Assembly (NCBI RefSeq): GCF_001468005.1 | Contig: NZ_LNYY01000021.1 | Span: 186,637 to 250,636 of the forward strand | Direction: 5' to 3' | Length of the DNA: 64,000 nt | Origin: Legionella steelei | GTDB taxonomy: Bacteria > Pseudomonadota > Gammaproteobacteria > Legionellales > Legionellaceae | In this document: positions 37,605 through 48,706 of the stretch, piece by piece | Numbering within the stretch: the stretch's first letter is position 1 | How the letters are laid out: the number at the start of each line of letters is the position of its first letter | The notes under the pieces: generated by a model | Seen by the model: the letters and a program-made list of their open reading frames with translations, nothing else | Database searches by the model: none | Told to the model about the DNA's origin: nothing | Made by a program: the position numbers and the translations under genes

Positions 37605-38825
37605 TCAAGGGGTTGTAATGACAGATTCGCGTCTGTATAGAGGGGTTTGAAGTAAGAACTCACTGACGTTGTGCTTCACAATATCTTTAAGGCAATGATT
37701 GTGAGTAAATACTTTGCGTTGTCGTTCAGAACTTGTCCCTGAATCCATAATCACTTTAAGAGTAGAAAAATAAGTTTGATAGTCCAATTTTTTGATATAG
37801 GGCTTTAATTTTTCAAACCATTCATGGAGGTCTTCGCGCATCAATTTGGTTTTACCTTCAGTATTCATTACTAGCTCAGCATCTAAACCGTAACGAATGG
37901 CTCTCCATTTGTTTTCTCGAGAAAGCCAATAAGGGGGATAGGCGACTGATTCAAGCCAACTTCCATTATCAGCAAACCAATGGGCAAGTGTATGAATCAA
38001 GGCAACTAAAGCAAGCGTCTCTGATAAAGTGGCAGCACCATCACAAACACGAATTTCTAATGTTCCAAATCCAGGACTTGGTCTTAAATCCCACCATAAA
38101 TCTTTAAGAGATTTAATCGAACCGCATAATTTTAATGACTTATATAAATGCTCAAAATCTTGCCATGTTCGGACATGATAGGGTTGTCCTGCAGTTGGTA
38201 ACGCTTCATAAGTAGTTGGTCTACAAGAGGCAAGCCCTGTATCTATTCCTTGCCAGAACGGAGAGCTTGAAGAAAGCGCTAATAAATGAGGTAAAAAATA
38301 CATGAAAAAGTTGTTAAATCGAATACAATCTTCACCACTGGACATGCCAATGTGAACATGTAAGCCATAGACACTCATACGTCGGGTAAGCCATTGATTA
38401 CGATCAATTAGCTCTTGATAACGAGTCGTAGGAGAGACTACCCAATCGGAGTATTTAGAGAAAGGGTGAGATCCGGTTGTGGAAAATAAAATCCCTAAAT
38501 CCTTTGTTGCTAGTTGTAAAGAAGCGAGTGTTTTATAAAGATCATCTTCAACTTCCTGAGCAGTGATGCATTTATCTGTATTCACTTCTATAGTACTTAA
38601 ATAAAACTCTTGTTTAATTTTTTCGAGATGGGCTGTAGCATTAAGTACATCAGTTGCTCTTGAGCATAAATTAAAGTTTTTAGAGTCAATGAGCTGGAGC
38701 TCAATTTCTACTCCTAACGTTAATACTCCATTACTATTAAAATAAATTTCTTCCTCTGTAGGAGTGCAGGTCAATTGCGATGCATCCCTGGTTGATCTTA
38801 AGAGTTGGTTAATTTGATTATCCAT
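37605..38825 (-). CDS. Carboxylate-amine ligase (GCS2/YbdK family)
   Basis: 406-residue ATP-dependent glutamate-cysteine-ligase-2 type enzyme. It has GVEIELQLID (metal/ATP acidic residues), the GLHVHIGM motif and the FGTLEIRVCDGA segment. I chose ATG 38825 because GGGAGGA lies 7 bases before it; a longer reading from 38897 has no site. YbdK members have weak glutamate-cysteine ligase activity, and their natural substrates are mostly unknown. Here the context (GNAT plus NAGGN-type amidotransferase) suggests formation of a glutamate or glutamine dipeptide. Confidence 0.86.
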   Translation of the reverse strand: MDNQINQLLRSTRDASQLTCTPTEEEIYFNSNGVLTLGVEIELQLIDSKNFNLCSRATDVLNATAHLEKIKQEFYLSTIEVNTDKCITAQEVEDDLYKTLASLQLATKDLGILFSTTGSHPFSKYSDWVVSPTTRYQELIDRNQWLTRRMSVYGLHVHIGMSSGEDCIRFNNFFMYFLPHLLALSSSSPFWQGIDTGLASCRPTTYEALPTAGQPYHVRTWQDFEHLYKSLKLCGSIKSLKDLWWDLRPSPGFGTLEIRVCDGAATLSETLALVALIHTLAHWFADNGSWLESVAYPPYWLSRENKWRAIRYGLDAELVMNTEGKTKLMREDLHEWFEKLKPYIKKLDYQTYFSTLKVIMDSGTSSERQRKVFTHNHCLKDIVKHNVSEFLLQTPLYRRESVITTP

Positions 38826-38968
38826 TCGATAATCCTCCCTTTGTTGATGATACTTGAGAATTACTAAAGTGACTGGTGTATTGAAAATTAATTTCAATAT
38901 TATTTTTGAGGATACTTCTATAGTTATATTGAATACTTGGATACAATAGCTAATGCCCTTAAAAATCT

Positions 38969-38996
38969 ATATCTGTTGATATTATTTGTACACAAA
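38969..38996. promoter_or_regulatory. Paired small inverted repeats, possible MarR operator
   Basis: ATATC-TGTT-GATAT (38969-38982) is followed closely by TTTGT-AC-ACAAA (38985-38996), in the gap between the divergent ligase and MarR genes. That is where an autoregulated MarR operator is expected. Visual evidence only. Confidence 0.3.
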
Positions 38997-39058
38997 GTAT
39001 TTATCATGGTACTGGGTAAATTAGTTCATTGCAACCGTTAATAGGTAAAGAATCATCC

Positions 39059-39541
39059 ATGAGTGATATCGAGAAAAAATCGCTAGACGACAAAATAACC
39101 GCTGCTCAACAGTCAGAACAGCGTTCCAAAAGCATCATTCTTGCCTTACGAAAAATTATGCAGCAGATGGATTATCATTCCAGAAGATTAAACAAATGCT
39201 ATGGCTTAACTGTCCCTCAAATAGTCTGTTTGTATGAAATTTATGAAAATGGAAGAATGACCATATCTGCTCTTTCAAAAAAAATATATTTATCAATGAG
39301 CACTATTGTAGGGGTAATTGACCGACTAGAAGAAAAACAATTTGTTAATCGAACACGTGATATTCAGGACCGCCGTATTATTTATATTGATATTACAGAA
39401 AAAGGAAAAGAGTTTGTTTCTGCTGCCCCTTATCTTCTACATAATAGATTGAACGATAACCTTCAGGTTTTAACTGTAGAGGAGCAAATAGCGCTTGCTA
39501 ATTCAATCAATTTATTAGTTGATCTTTTAAGAGATATATAA
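39059..39541 (+). CDS. MarR-family transcriptional regulator
   Basis: 160-residue winged-helix dimer protein. The HTH is at about 55-100 (TISALSKKIYLSMSTIVGVIDRLEEKQFV) and the wing contains the family DRR motif (RDIQDRRIIYIDITEKG). I chose ATG 39059 rather than TTG 39029. It is divergent from the ligase-GNAT-amidotransferase genes. A MarR gene also flanks NAGGN genes in Pseudomonas, so it probably controls the cassette in response to osmotic or related stress. Confidence 0.88.
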   Translation: MSDIEKKSLDDKITAAQQSEQRSKSIILALRKIMQQMDYHSRRLNKCYGLTVPQIVCLYEIYENGRMTISALSKKIYLSMSTIVGVIDRLEEKQFVNRTRDIQDRRIIYIDITEKGKEFVSAAPYLLHNRLNDNLQVLTVEEQIALANSINLLVDLLRDI

Positions 39542-39597
39542 AGTTATTTTCTTAAATAAGAAAAATGGCTGCAATATTATCTATGAAAATCTTTCTT

Positions 39598-40857
39598 TCA
39601 ATGATTGCGTGCATACAGTTTTTTCACTAAGGGACCGATAGTCAGTCCTTGAATCAAGATTGAAAAAACAACCACGATATAGGTCATCATTAAGATAGCT
39701 TCAAAGATAAATTCACTTTCTTTTCCAACTATATTGCGCAGGGAAAGAGCCAATGCCACCGAAATCCCTCCACGTAAGCCGCCCCAGGTGAGAATCTTGA
39801 TACTATGCGGAGTGAATTTTAGTTGACGACGCATTAAAGTTAATGGCACAGCCACTGAGATCCAGCGAGCTAGTAGTACCACTGGAATCGCAATTATCCC
39901 AATCAACAGATATTGATTATTGATAGTTAGTACGAGCACTTCTAGGCCGATTAAAACGAAGAGTACGGCATTTAATATTTCATCGAGCAATTCCCAGAAG
40001 GTATCCAGATGTTTGCGGGTTTTATCGGACATTGCAAACTGTCGTCCGTGATTACCAATAAGCAATCCAGCCACTACCATGGCAATGGGGGCTGAGATAT
40101 GAATCCGCTCTCCTAGCGCATATCCACCCATCACAAGGGCAAGCGAGATAAGAATTTCAACCTGATAATTGTCGATGGATTTTAACATTTGGTAGGCGAT
40201 ATAGCCGATTACCAATCCAAACAAGGCACCTCCAATAGCCTCTGTAATAAACAATATTAATAAATGTGAGATACTGAGTTCATGTGGGCTTGAGACAACT
40301 TCAAGAATACCCAGAAAAAGTACAACACCTATTCCATCATTAAAGAGCGATTCTCCAGCGATTTTCATTTCTAAATTCTTAGGAGTGCCTAGAGTTTTTA
40401 AAATGCCCATCACCGCAATCGGATCAGTAGGTGAAATAAGAGCGCCAAAGAGTAAACAATAAATAAAAGAAATTTGAATATTGATTAAAATGAGTAGCCA
40501 ATATATTAGCAGACCTACAATGGCAGTGGAGATTAGTGTGCCAATGAGGGCCAGCACCGTGATAACGATTTTTTGTTCAGCAAGTTGACTAATATTAATA
40601 TGAAGCGCACCAGCAAACAGCAGAAAAGAAAGCATTCCATGGAGTAAAGTATCATTAAAATTGATCTGCTCCAAAAAAATTCTGGAACCTGAAATAATTT
40701 CAGGCCAGATGGTTCCAGATACATTCAAGCACAAAGAAAGTGCTAGAGCGATGGCCATCAATCCGATTGTTGGAGGAAGCTTGAACAATTTAAAATTAAC
40801 GTAACTAAATAGAGCTGAGAGAGTGATTAGAGTTGCAATAATTTCAAAAAACGACAT
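39598..40857 (-). CDS. CPA1-type Na+/H+ antiporter (NhaP-like)
   Basis: 419-residue membrane protein with about 12 helices. The CPA1 motifs include [17 protein letters not shown], then the [14 protein letters not shown] helix with the conserved Asn-Asp pair, and the [14 protein letters not shown] segment. ATG 40857 is 5 bases after AGGAG. There is no large C-terminal cytosolic domain, so it is a short NhaP-type exchanger. It is the second cation/H+ antiporter of the island. Confidence 0.9.
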   Translation of the reverse strand: MSFFEIIATLITLSALFSYVNFKLFKLPPTIGLMAIALALSLCLNVSGTIWPEIISGSRIFLEQINFNDTLLHGMLSFLLFAGALHINISQLAEQKIVITVLALIGTLISTAIVGLLIYWLLILINIQISFIYCLLFGALISPTDPIAVMGILKTLGTPKNLEMKIAGESLFNDGIGVVLFLGILEVVSSPHELSISHLLILFITEAIGGALFGLVIGYIAYQMLKSIDNYQVEILISLALVMGGYALGERIHISAPIAMVVAGLLIGNHGRQFAMSDKTRKHLDTFWELLDEILNAVLFVLIGLEVLVLTINNQYLLIGIIAIPVVLLARWISVAVPLTLMRRQLKFTPHSIKILTWGGLRGGISVALALSLRNIVGKESEFIFEAILMMTYIVVVFSILIQGLTIGPLVKKLYARNH

Positions 40858-40931
40858 ATACACTCCTGTTATAAACTACAAATATAGATTAAGAGATATG
40901 TTTACTTATTATGTCGGACCCCAAAAAAAGG

Positions 40932-40972
40932 AATGCTCAAAAAATCTAACTTATTTCATTTTTTTGAGCATT
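40932..40972 (-). terminator. Hairpin at the end of a 42-codon gene
   Basis: AATGCTCAAAAAA (40932-40944) and TTTTTTGAGCATT (40960-40972) are perfect 13-bp arms with a 15-base loop. The tail on the minus strand is CCTTTTTTTGG. The loop contains the stop codon of the small gene at 40951-41079. Confidence 0.6.
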
Positions 40973-41079
40973 TCTATGCCATTAGTTTTCCAGAATCGAT
41001 ATAATAAAATGGCTCCAACTCCTGCAAATATTATATTGAGAATAGTTGTATAGTTAAGCTTTAATCGATTCAATTGCAT
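40951..41079 (-). CDS. Possible 42-residue membrane peptide
   Basis: Reads MQLNRLKLNYTT, then one hydrophobic helix (ILNIIFAGVGAILLYRF), then a basic tail WKTNGIEMLKKMK. No clear ribosome binding site lies before the ATG, but the stop falls exactly inside a terminator hairpin and the composition is protein-like. The remaining bases up to trxC (41080-41287) show nothing I can name. Moderately doubtful. Confidence 0.4.
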   Translation of the reverse strand: MQLNRLKLNYTTILNIIFAGVGAILLYRFWKTNGIEMLKKMK

Positions 41080-41287
41080 GATAAATGGATATAAACATTA
41101 TTTTCTTCCTGATTAGCATACATCAATTGTAGTAGTATCAGAAAATTTACTCTTCTTGCTGTGAGGCTTAAATTCTTTTTCCGCTTAATATTGCTGTATC
41201 AAGATCACAATACATAGCAGTTATTATGTACTCTCCGGATAGTCAAAATAGAAACCTAGGATCAATTATATACAACTACTGTCCAAC

Positions 41288-41725
41288 TTAGCCGAGATGT
41301 TGATTTACCCAGCGAACGATATCTTGTGCTCCCATGACCCCAGAGCTTCTTGCGACCTCCTTTCCATGAAGAAAAAGCATCAGGGTTGGAATGCTTTGAA
41401 TGGTATAATGGGTGGCTAAAGTTCGTTCGACTTCCGTATTAACTTTTGCTAATCGAACTTTAGGCTCAAGTAGGCTTGCAGCAGACTCGAAATGGGGAGC
41501 CATCATTTTGCATGGCCCACACCACTGCGCCCAGAAATCGACCAATACAGGGATATCATTTCGGTTGATATGTTGTTCAAAAAAACTCTGGTTCAATTGG
41601 ACTGGTTTTCCATCAAAGAGCGCCTTTTGGCATTTTCCACAATTGGGATGTTCATTCAATCGTGTTTCAGGTAGTCGATTGATGGTATGGCAGTGGGGAC
41701 AAACAATATGCATTGCATCGCTCAT
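41288..41725 (-). CDS. trxC: Thioredoxin 2
   Basis: 145-residue thioredoxin of the TrxC type. An N-terminal zinc ribbon (CPHCHTINRLP and CGKCQKALFDG) precedes a thioredoxin fold with the WCGPC active site and the cis-proline SIPT loop. It reduces cytosolic disulfides and is linked to oxidative stress. The start is uncertain: ATG 41725 (MSDAMHIV) fits the family best, while an in-frame ATG at 41752 would add nine residues without a clear site. The neighbour is katG, also a peroxide-defence gene. Confidence 0.93.
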   Translation of the reverse strand: MSDAMHIVCPHCHTINRLPETRLNEHPNCGKCQKALFDGKPVQLNQSFFEQHINRNDIPVLVDFWAQWCGPCKMMAPHFESAASLLEPKVRLAKVNTEVERTLATHYTIQSIPTLMLFLHGKEVARSSGVMGAQDIVRWVNQHLG

Positions 41726-41827
41726 AATCTCAACTCTCACTTGCTTGTTCATTTTTTTATAAGTACTCTTCTTTATCTATAAAATGAGTACTAATCTATT
41801 TCACTTCCCGATTTAAGATTACGAACA

Positions 41828-44038
<2,211 letters not shown>

Positions 44039-44084
44039 TCAAGAGGATAGTCTAAGCAATCAACGCCATTCATATTCACTAAGA

Positions 44085-44521
44085 TTAAGAGTAAGCTCCA
44101 AGAAAAAACATGAGTTTTCCACCAAACTCCACTGAAAAATAATCATTGATAAAAAGGTCACGAGCAAAAGCATCATAATCTAAATAACAGATGATATTAT
44201 CTGGTAATTGATGGGCGTAACACTCATCAAATAACTGCTCGGCAAAATCAACCTCTGAATCATAATAACTTTGGTAATTATCCTCCAACATGGTTTTTGC
44301 ATCATCATAGAATAGTTACAGCGAATGGCTAAGCCCAGCTCTCCATGTTCTTGGATAAATGAGGCGTATTCTTCAGCATCCTGTTCAGTACTGTTATCCA
44401 GCATTTCCCAGATTTCTTCCATGATGTCATCTTCGCTTTGTGTCGCATCTATCCAAACACCATGTAGGATGGCATTACTGTATGAAGCTAAACAAGCGAC
44501 ATAAATTGAAGGGGGGGGCAT
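44085..44521 (-). pseudogene. ardA: Frameshifted antirestriction gene ardA
   Basis: ArdA mimics DNA and blocks type I restriction on conjugative elements. The first part (IYVACLASYSNAILHGVWIDA ... FIQEHGELGLAIRCNYS) and the last part (AKTMLEDNYQ, YDSEVDFAEQLFDECYAHQLPDN, FARDLFINDYFSVEFGGK) are both ArdA. They are in different frames, with a one-base shift at about 44305-44318. The product would be cut in half, so the gene is probably dead unless the shift is a sequencing error. A run of eight G lies just before the start. Confidence 0.85.
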
Positions 44522-44598
44522 GGGATTATCTCCTTTTGTGAAGGGAACAATCCCAAACGGGAGCTTGCTCCCGTTGTCGGGGGTGATTAAAACGGTGC

Positions 44599-44983
44599 TT
44601 ATGAATCGGGTTGCAACAGCTCTCGTATTTGCGCCATATGGTGCTCTGCGGTGTTGTCGCTGGATTCATCAGCTAATTTGGGTGAGTTGAGTAACTGACA
44701 AAGATGCTTAAGGTTTGATGTGTTTTACCTTCATTGGTCAGTCCATTGATTGGAACGTAGTTTACCTTCAAGGTATACCTTTGAACCGTTCTTTAAATAT
44801 TCAGTGACTTTAGTCAGTTTTCCAAATAGAACTAGCTGATGCCATTCCACTATGGTATGCCATTCATTATTTCGTTTGAATGATTCATTGGTAGCTAAGG
44901 TGGCTGTGACAAAAGATTGACCGTCCTTTCCGCTGATGCTTTTAGGCGATTCAATATATGGCGTGTGTCAGCTTTACTGGCAT
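44599..44983 (-). pseudogene. Single-stranded DNA-binding protein remnant
   Basis: In the 527-base gap after ardA the minus strand reads SISGKDGQSFVTATLATNES, then EWHTIVEWHQLVLFGKL, EYLKNGSKVYLEGKL and SNQWTD, a clear SSB OB-fold. Reading then needs a shift to continue NEGKTHQTL, and another to reach a helical end ELLQPDS at 44599. At least two or three lesions are present. It looks like the ssb of a mobile element. A perfect 9-bp hairpin (AACGGGAGC / GCTCCCGTT, 44556-44575) lies just downstream. Confidence 0.65.
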
Positions 44984-45048
44984 GGGAATATATCTTTAGA
45001 TCTTTGATGCATTTATTGATGGAAAATAATGCACTTTTCAGCTTTGAT

Positions 45049-45512
45049 TTACTTATGAAGATATGTCCATAATGTGTTGCAGGATTTTATACCCAATTCA
45101 TCCTGTAAAACCAAACAGGTTTGGTAGTTGCCCAGCATCGGCAGTAAGTATTGATACATCTGCCTTGCGTATAGATAACGCCAAGACTTTTTTAGTGGCA
45201 TACCTTGTTCGATTAATGCATGATTCCAGTCAAGCTTAACTCTTTTATAGCTAAAAAATTGGACCAAGCTTTGTCTATTAGTTAGTTTTTCCACGTCAGA
45301 CAAAATATTTTTTTTGATTTCATTTCTGATAGGAATCATTCTATCTATTGAATTAAAAGTAATTTCGCGCGTGAGCGAGAGTTTATGTTTCTTAATATGG
45401 ATACCTGTTTTAATATGTATTGCCTCACTAAAAGTTAACCCAAATTGTGTACGCCAGGCTGGCGTCAGGACAAAATGCAATAATTTAATCAGTGATCTAG
45501 TAGAGGGCTGAT
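45049..45512 (-). pseudogene. Possible tyrosine recombinase fragment
   Basis: About 155 codons without a credible start, directly downstream of the phosphoketolase stop. The C-terminal part (KKSWRYLYARQMYQYLLPMLGN ... LQDELGIKSCNTLWTYLHK) has the spacing of an integrase end: Arg-x-x-Tyr-Ala, then LG(H), then Tyr. The usual LGH histidine is Ile here. A one-base shift after the stop continues a helical sequence (FSINKCIKDLKIYSHASKADT). It is probably debris of the same mobile element as ardA and ssb; family assignment is tentative. Confidence 0.4.
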
Positions 45513-47888
45513 CTACTGTGCCGCATTGTTCCACTTCCAGTTTCGGATTTCTGGCATATCCTGACCGTATCTGTCTATGTATTGCTTATGCTCAATGAGC
45601 TTGTCTTGAATCATTTGTTTCAGATAGTCCCCTTTGGAGCCCAAATGAGGTAATCTATCAATTACGTCTTGCACTAAGTTGAAACGATCTAACTTGTTCT
45701 GAACTCTTAAGTCAAAAGGTGTGGTGATTGTTCCTTCCTCTGTATAACCTCGGACATGAATATTGCGGTTGAAACGCCTGTAGGTTAATCGATGTATAAG
45801 CCATGGATATCCATGGAATGCAAAGATAATGTGCTTATTCTTTGTGAATAGCGAATCATAGTCTTTGTCACTTAATCCATGTGGATGTTCGGTGTTGGGC
45901 ACTAGCTTCATCAGATCGACAACATTGATTAATCGAATCTTTAAATTGGGAAGATTTTGCCGCAAAATGGAAACTGCAGCTAGAGCTTCAAGAGTAGGTG
46001 TGTCGCCACAGCAGGCCATCACTATATCGGGTTCACTGTCCTGATCATTACTAGCCCATTGCCATATCCCAACACCTTCAGTGCAATGAATTATGGCTGC
46101 ATCTATAGTTAACCATTGCGGTAGGGGATGTTTACCAGCTACCACAACGTTGACATAATTTCGGCTACGCAAACAGTGATCCACCACCGAAAGCAGACAA
46201 TTGGCATCCGGTGGAAGATACAGGCGCACTATGTCAGCCTTCTTATTGATAACATGATCTAGAAAGCCAGGATCTTGGTGGGTGAAGCCATTGTGATCTT
46301 GCTGCCAGACGTGTGAGGCTAGAAGAATATTCAGTGATGAAATCTTCAGACGCCAGGGTAGCTCCAAACATACTTTTAGCCATTTGGCATGTTGGCTGAA
46401 CATCGAGTCGACTATGCGAATGAATGCCTCATAACTGTTGAATAACCCATGTCGACCAGTCAAAAGATATCCCTCTAGCCAACCTTCGCACTGGTGTTCA
46501 CTAAGCATCGAGTCTAGTACACGTCCAGATGGTGCAAGAAATTGATCCTCTTTTACTTCTATAGCGTCCCACTGGCGATTGGTTGCTTCAAAGACAGTGC
46601 CTAAAAGATTTGAAAGGGTCTCATCAGGACCAAAGATACGAAAGTTTCGTTGATCCTGATTGAGCTTGGTGACATCACGCAAAAAACCACCCAAAACAAG
46701 GGTATCTTGTGCAGCCACGGCACCTGGTGAAGGTACTTGCACGGCATGGGCATGGAAGTCTGGCATGCGCAAGTCACGCAACAGAATGCCGCCATTAGCG
46801 TGAGGATTAGCCCCCATCCGTCTATTACCTTTAGGGGCTAGTTCGGCTAAATCTGGAAGAAGTTGGCCATGTTCATCAAACAGCTCTTCTGGTTTGTAGC
46901 TTTTCATCCATTTTTCAAGCAGTTTAAGATGACTAGGATTCTGAGCATCAACCAAAAGAGGGACCTGGTGTGAACGAAATGTTCCCTCAATTTGCAGACC
47001 ATCAACTATTTTCGGCCCAGTCCAACCTTTAGGTGTTTTAAGGACTATCATGGGCCAGCGTGGGCGAGTGGAGTCATTTGTGCTCCGCGCTTTCTTTTGT
47101 TTTTTCTGGATGTCTTTGATGATCTTGTCAAGGGTAGTGGCCATTAGTTCATGTACTGTTTCTGGCTCATCACCTTCCACAAAGTGAGGTATCCAGCCGC
47201 ATCCTCGTAGAAACTGCTCCAGTTCCTCATGAGTGATGCGAGCCAATACAGTTGGGTTACTTATCTTATAACCATTGAGGTGCAGAATAGGCAGTACTGT
47301 GCCATCGGTAATAGGGTTGAGAAATTTATTGGATTGCCAAGCGGTTGCTAAGGGCCCTGTTTCTGCTTCACCATCACCGATGACGCAGGCAACGATAAGA
47401 CAGGGGTTATCGAAAACAGCTCCAAAGGCATGACTCAGCGAATATCCCAATTCTCCACCTTCGTGAATTGAGCCAGGTGTTGTTGGCGCAACATGGCTTG
47501 AAATCCCACCAGGAAAAGAGAATTGTGTAAACAGCTTTTGCATCCCGGCTTCATCCTGGCTGATGTCTGGATAGATTTCACTGTAGGTTCCTTCAAGGTA
47601 GGTATTACTTACTAAAGCAGCACCGCCATGACCAGGACCTGCGATATAGAACATATTTAAATCGTATTTTTTTATGACTCTATTTAAATGTACATAGATG
47701 AAATTCAAGCCAGGTAACGTGCCCCAGTGCCCAACAATAAATGGTTTTACATGTGATAGCTTGAGTGGTTCTCGAAGGAGTGGATTATCGTAGAGATAAA
47801 TCTGGCCAACTGATAGATAGTTGGCAGCGCGCCAATAGGCATCCATCTTATGAAGCAATTCTTGAGAAAGAGTGTTTGTCATCATCAT
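45513..47888 (-). CDS. xfp: Xylulose-5-P/fructose-6-P phosphoketolase
   Basis: Splits xylulose 5-phosphate (or fructose 6-phosphate) with phosphate into acetyl phosphate and glyceraldehyde 3-phosphate (or erythrose 4-phosphate). The 791 residues show the family GPGHGGAA and [19 protein letters not shown] motifs, the ThDP motif [21 protein letters not shown] and a C-terminal domain with [13 protein letters not shown]-like segments. Acetyl phosphate is the substrate of AckA and Pta encoded 11-16 kb away in this island. The start is one of three adjacent ATG codons, and the ribosome site is weak. Confidence 0.96.
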   Translation of the reverse strand: MMMTNTLSQELLHKMDAYWRAANYLSVGQIYLYDNPLLREPLKLSHVKPFIVGHWGTLPGLNFIYVHLNRVIKKYDLNMFYIAGPGHGGAALVSNTYLEGTYSEIYPDISQDEAGMQKLFTQFSFPGGISSHVAPTTPGSIHEGGELGYSLSHAFGAVFDNPCLIVACVIGDGEAETGPLATAWQSNKFLNPITDGTVLPILHLNGYKISNPTVLARITHEELEQFLRGCGWIPHFVEGDEPETVHELMATTLDKIIKDIQKKQKKARSTNDSTRPRWPMIVLKTPKGWTGPKIVDGLQIEGTFRSHQVPLLVDAQNPSHLKLLEKWMKSYKPEELFDEHGQLLPDLAELAPKGNRRMGANPHANGGILLRDLRMPDFHAHAVQVPSPGAVAAQDTLVLGGFLRDVTKLNQDQRNFRIFGPDETLSNLLGTVFEATNRQWDAIEVKEDQFLAPSGRVLDSMLSEHQCEGWLEGYLLTGRHGLFNSYEAFIRIVDSMFSQHAKWLKVCLELPWRLKISSLNILLASHVWQQDHNGFTHQDPGFLDHVINKKADIVRLYLPPDANCLLSVVDHCLRSRNYVNVVVAGKHPLPQWLTIDAAIIHCTEGVGIWQWASNDQDSEPDIVMACCGDTPTLEALAAVSILRQNLPNLKIRLINVVDLMKLVPNTEHPHGLSDKDYDSLFTKNKHIIFAFHGYPWLIHRLTYRRFNRNIHVRGYTEEGTITTPFDLRVQNKLDRFNLVQDVIDRLPHLGSKGDYLKQMIQDKLIEHKQYIDRYGQDMPEIRNWKWNNAAQ

Positions 47889-47990
47889 TCTACTCTATTT
47901 TTTTAGATATATGGGATCAATCGCACAAAATTCCATCTCTCAGGCTCCTTGTAGATTGCAGGATAATTTGCTTCAAACGGTTGTTGGCAC

Positions 47991-48173
47991 TTACTTATAG
48001 CACTTCCTTACAACAGGACATAGTACAATAGATATGTTTAATAATAACCAAAGTATTATTGAACTTATCCATAAATTGCCATCAACTTTCAGTAAATACT
48101 GGGTATAGAATAAAAAGGCAAAGAAAGAAAGTTCAGATATTATCCCAAGAACCCATTCTTTTATGTTATTCAT
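47991..48173 (-). CDS. Small two-helix membrane protein
   Basis: 60 residues with two hydrophobic helices (WVLGIISELSFFAFLFYTQYLL and LWISSIILWLLLNISIVLC). AGGAGGTGA, an almost perfect Shine-Dalgarno sequence, stands 7 bases before the ATG, which argues for a real gene. No family recognised. It lies between the phosphoketolase and the H+-ATPase genes on the same strand. Confidence 0.65.
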   Translation of the reverse strand: MNNIKEWVLGIISELSFFAFLFYTQYLLKVDGNLWISSIILWLLLNISIVLCPVVRKCYK

Positions 48174-48276
48174 AATAAACTCACCTCCTATATATTAAGT
48201 TTAGTAAACTTTTAAGATGAAGGCTTATCAAATCAAGAGGTTAATCTTAGGTCCAGGCACACAGTGGGATAAGTTG

Positions 48277-48678
48277 TTACCAAAACCAAGTTACAGTTAA
48301 TGGTTTTATCGCTAAAATAGCAATGACAACAACATATACCCACCAATGGGCGTTTATAAGAAATGGTAATAGAGTTCCAAGCATTAGAGCTAAGAAAAAC
48401 ATTGCCAAAGCTAACAATACCTGGTTTGAAGGATTATTTGTTTTTAGATAATTGTGCATTTTCTCAAATAAATTACCTTTTTGTGAAAAAAGATGAATCC
48501 ATAAAGGCATAGAGCAAAGGAGAGTTAAAGCAAGATAAAACCACCAATTTAAAGCGGATAGCTTAGGGTATAATGAATAGATTAATAATCCAACAACCAA
48601 ATAGACGCATTTAACCAGCCCTAAATCTAAAATTGAAAATTGTTGTAACTTCTTTGATAAAAAACTGTCCATTGTCAT
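48277..48678 (-). CDS. Membrane protein next to H+-ATPase
   Basis: 133 residues with four likely membrane helices (VKCVYLVVGLLIYSLY, WWFYLALTLLCSMPLWIHLF, QVLLALAMFFLALMLGTLLPFL, WVYVVVIAILAIKPLTVTWF). It starts 28 bases after the H+-ATPase stop, with AGGAGG upstream, so it belongs to the same transcript. No family recognised; it may be an accessory protein of the pump. Confidence 0.72.
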   Translation of the reverse strand: MTMDSFLSKKLQQFSILDLGLVKCVYLVVGLLIYSLYPKLSALNWWFYLALTLLCSMPLWIHLFSQKGNLFEKMHNYLKTNNPSNQVLLALAMFFLALMLGTLLPFLINAHWWVYVVVIAILAIKPLTVTWFW

Positions 48679-48706
48679 AATATGAACCTCCTTTTCAGCA
48701 TCAAGA

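Noticed and set aside
40823-41053. 76-codon plus-strand frame across the antiporter start
   Set aside because: Overlaps the NhaP-type start and the hairpin; the minus-strand 42-codon frame is more protein-like.
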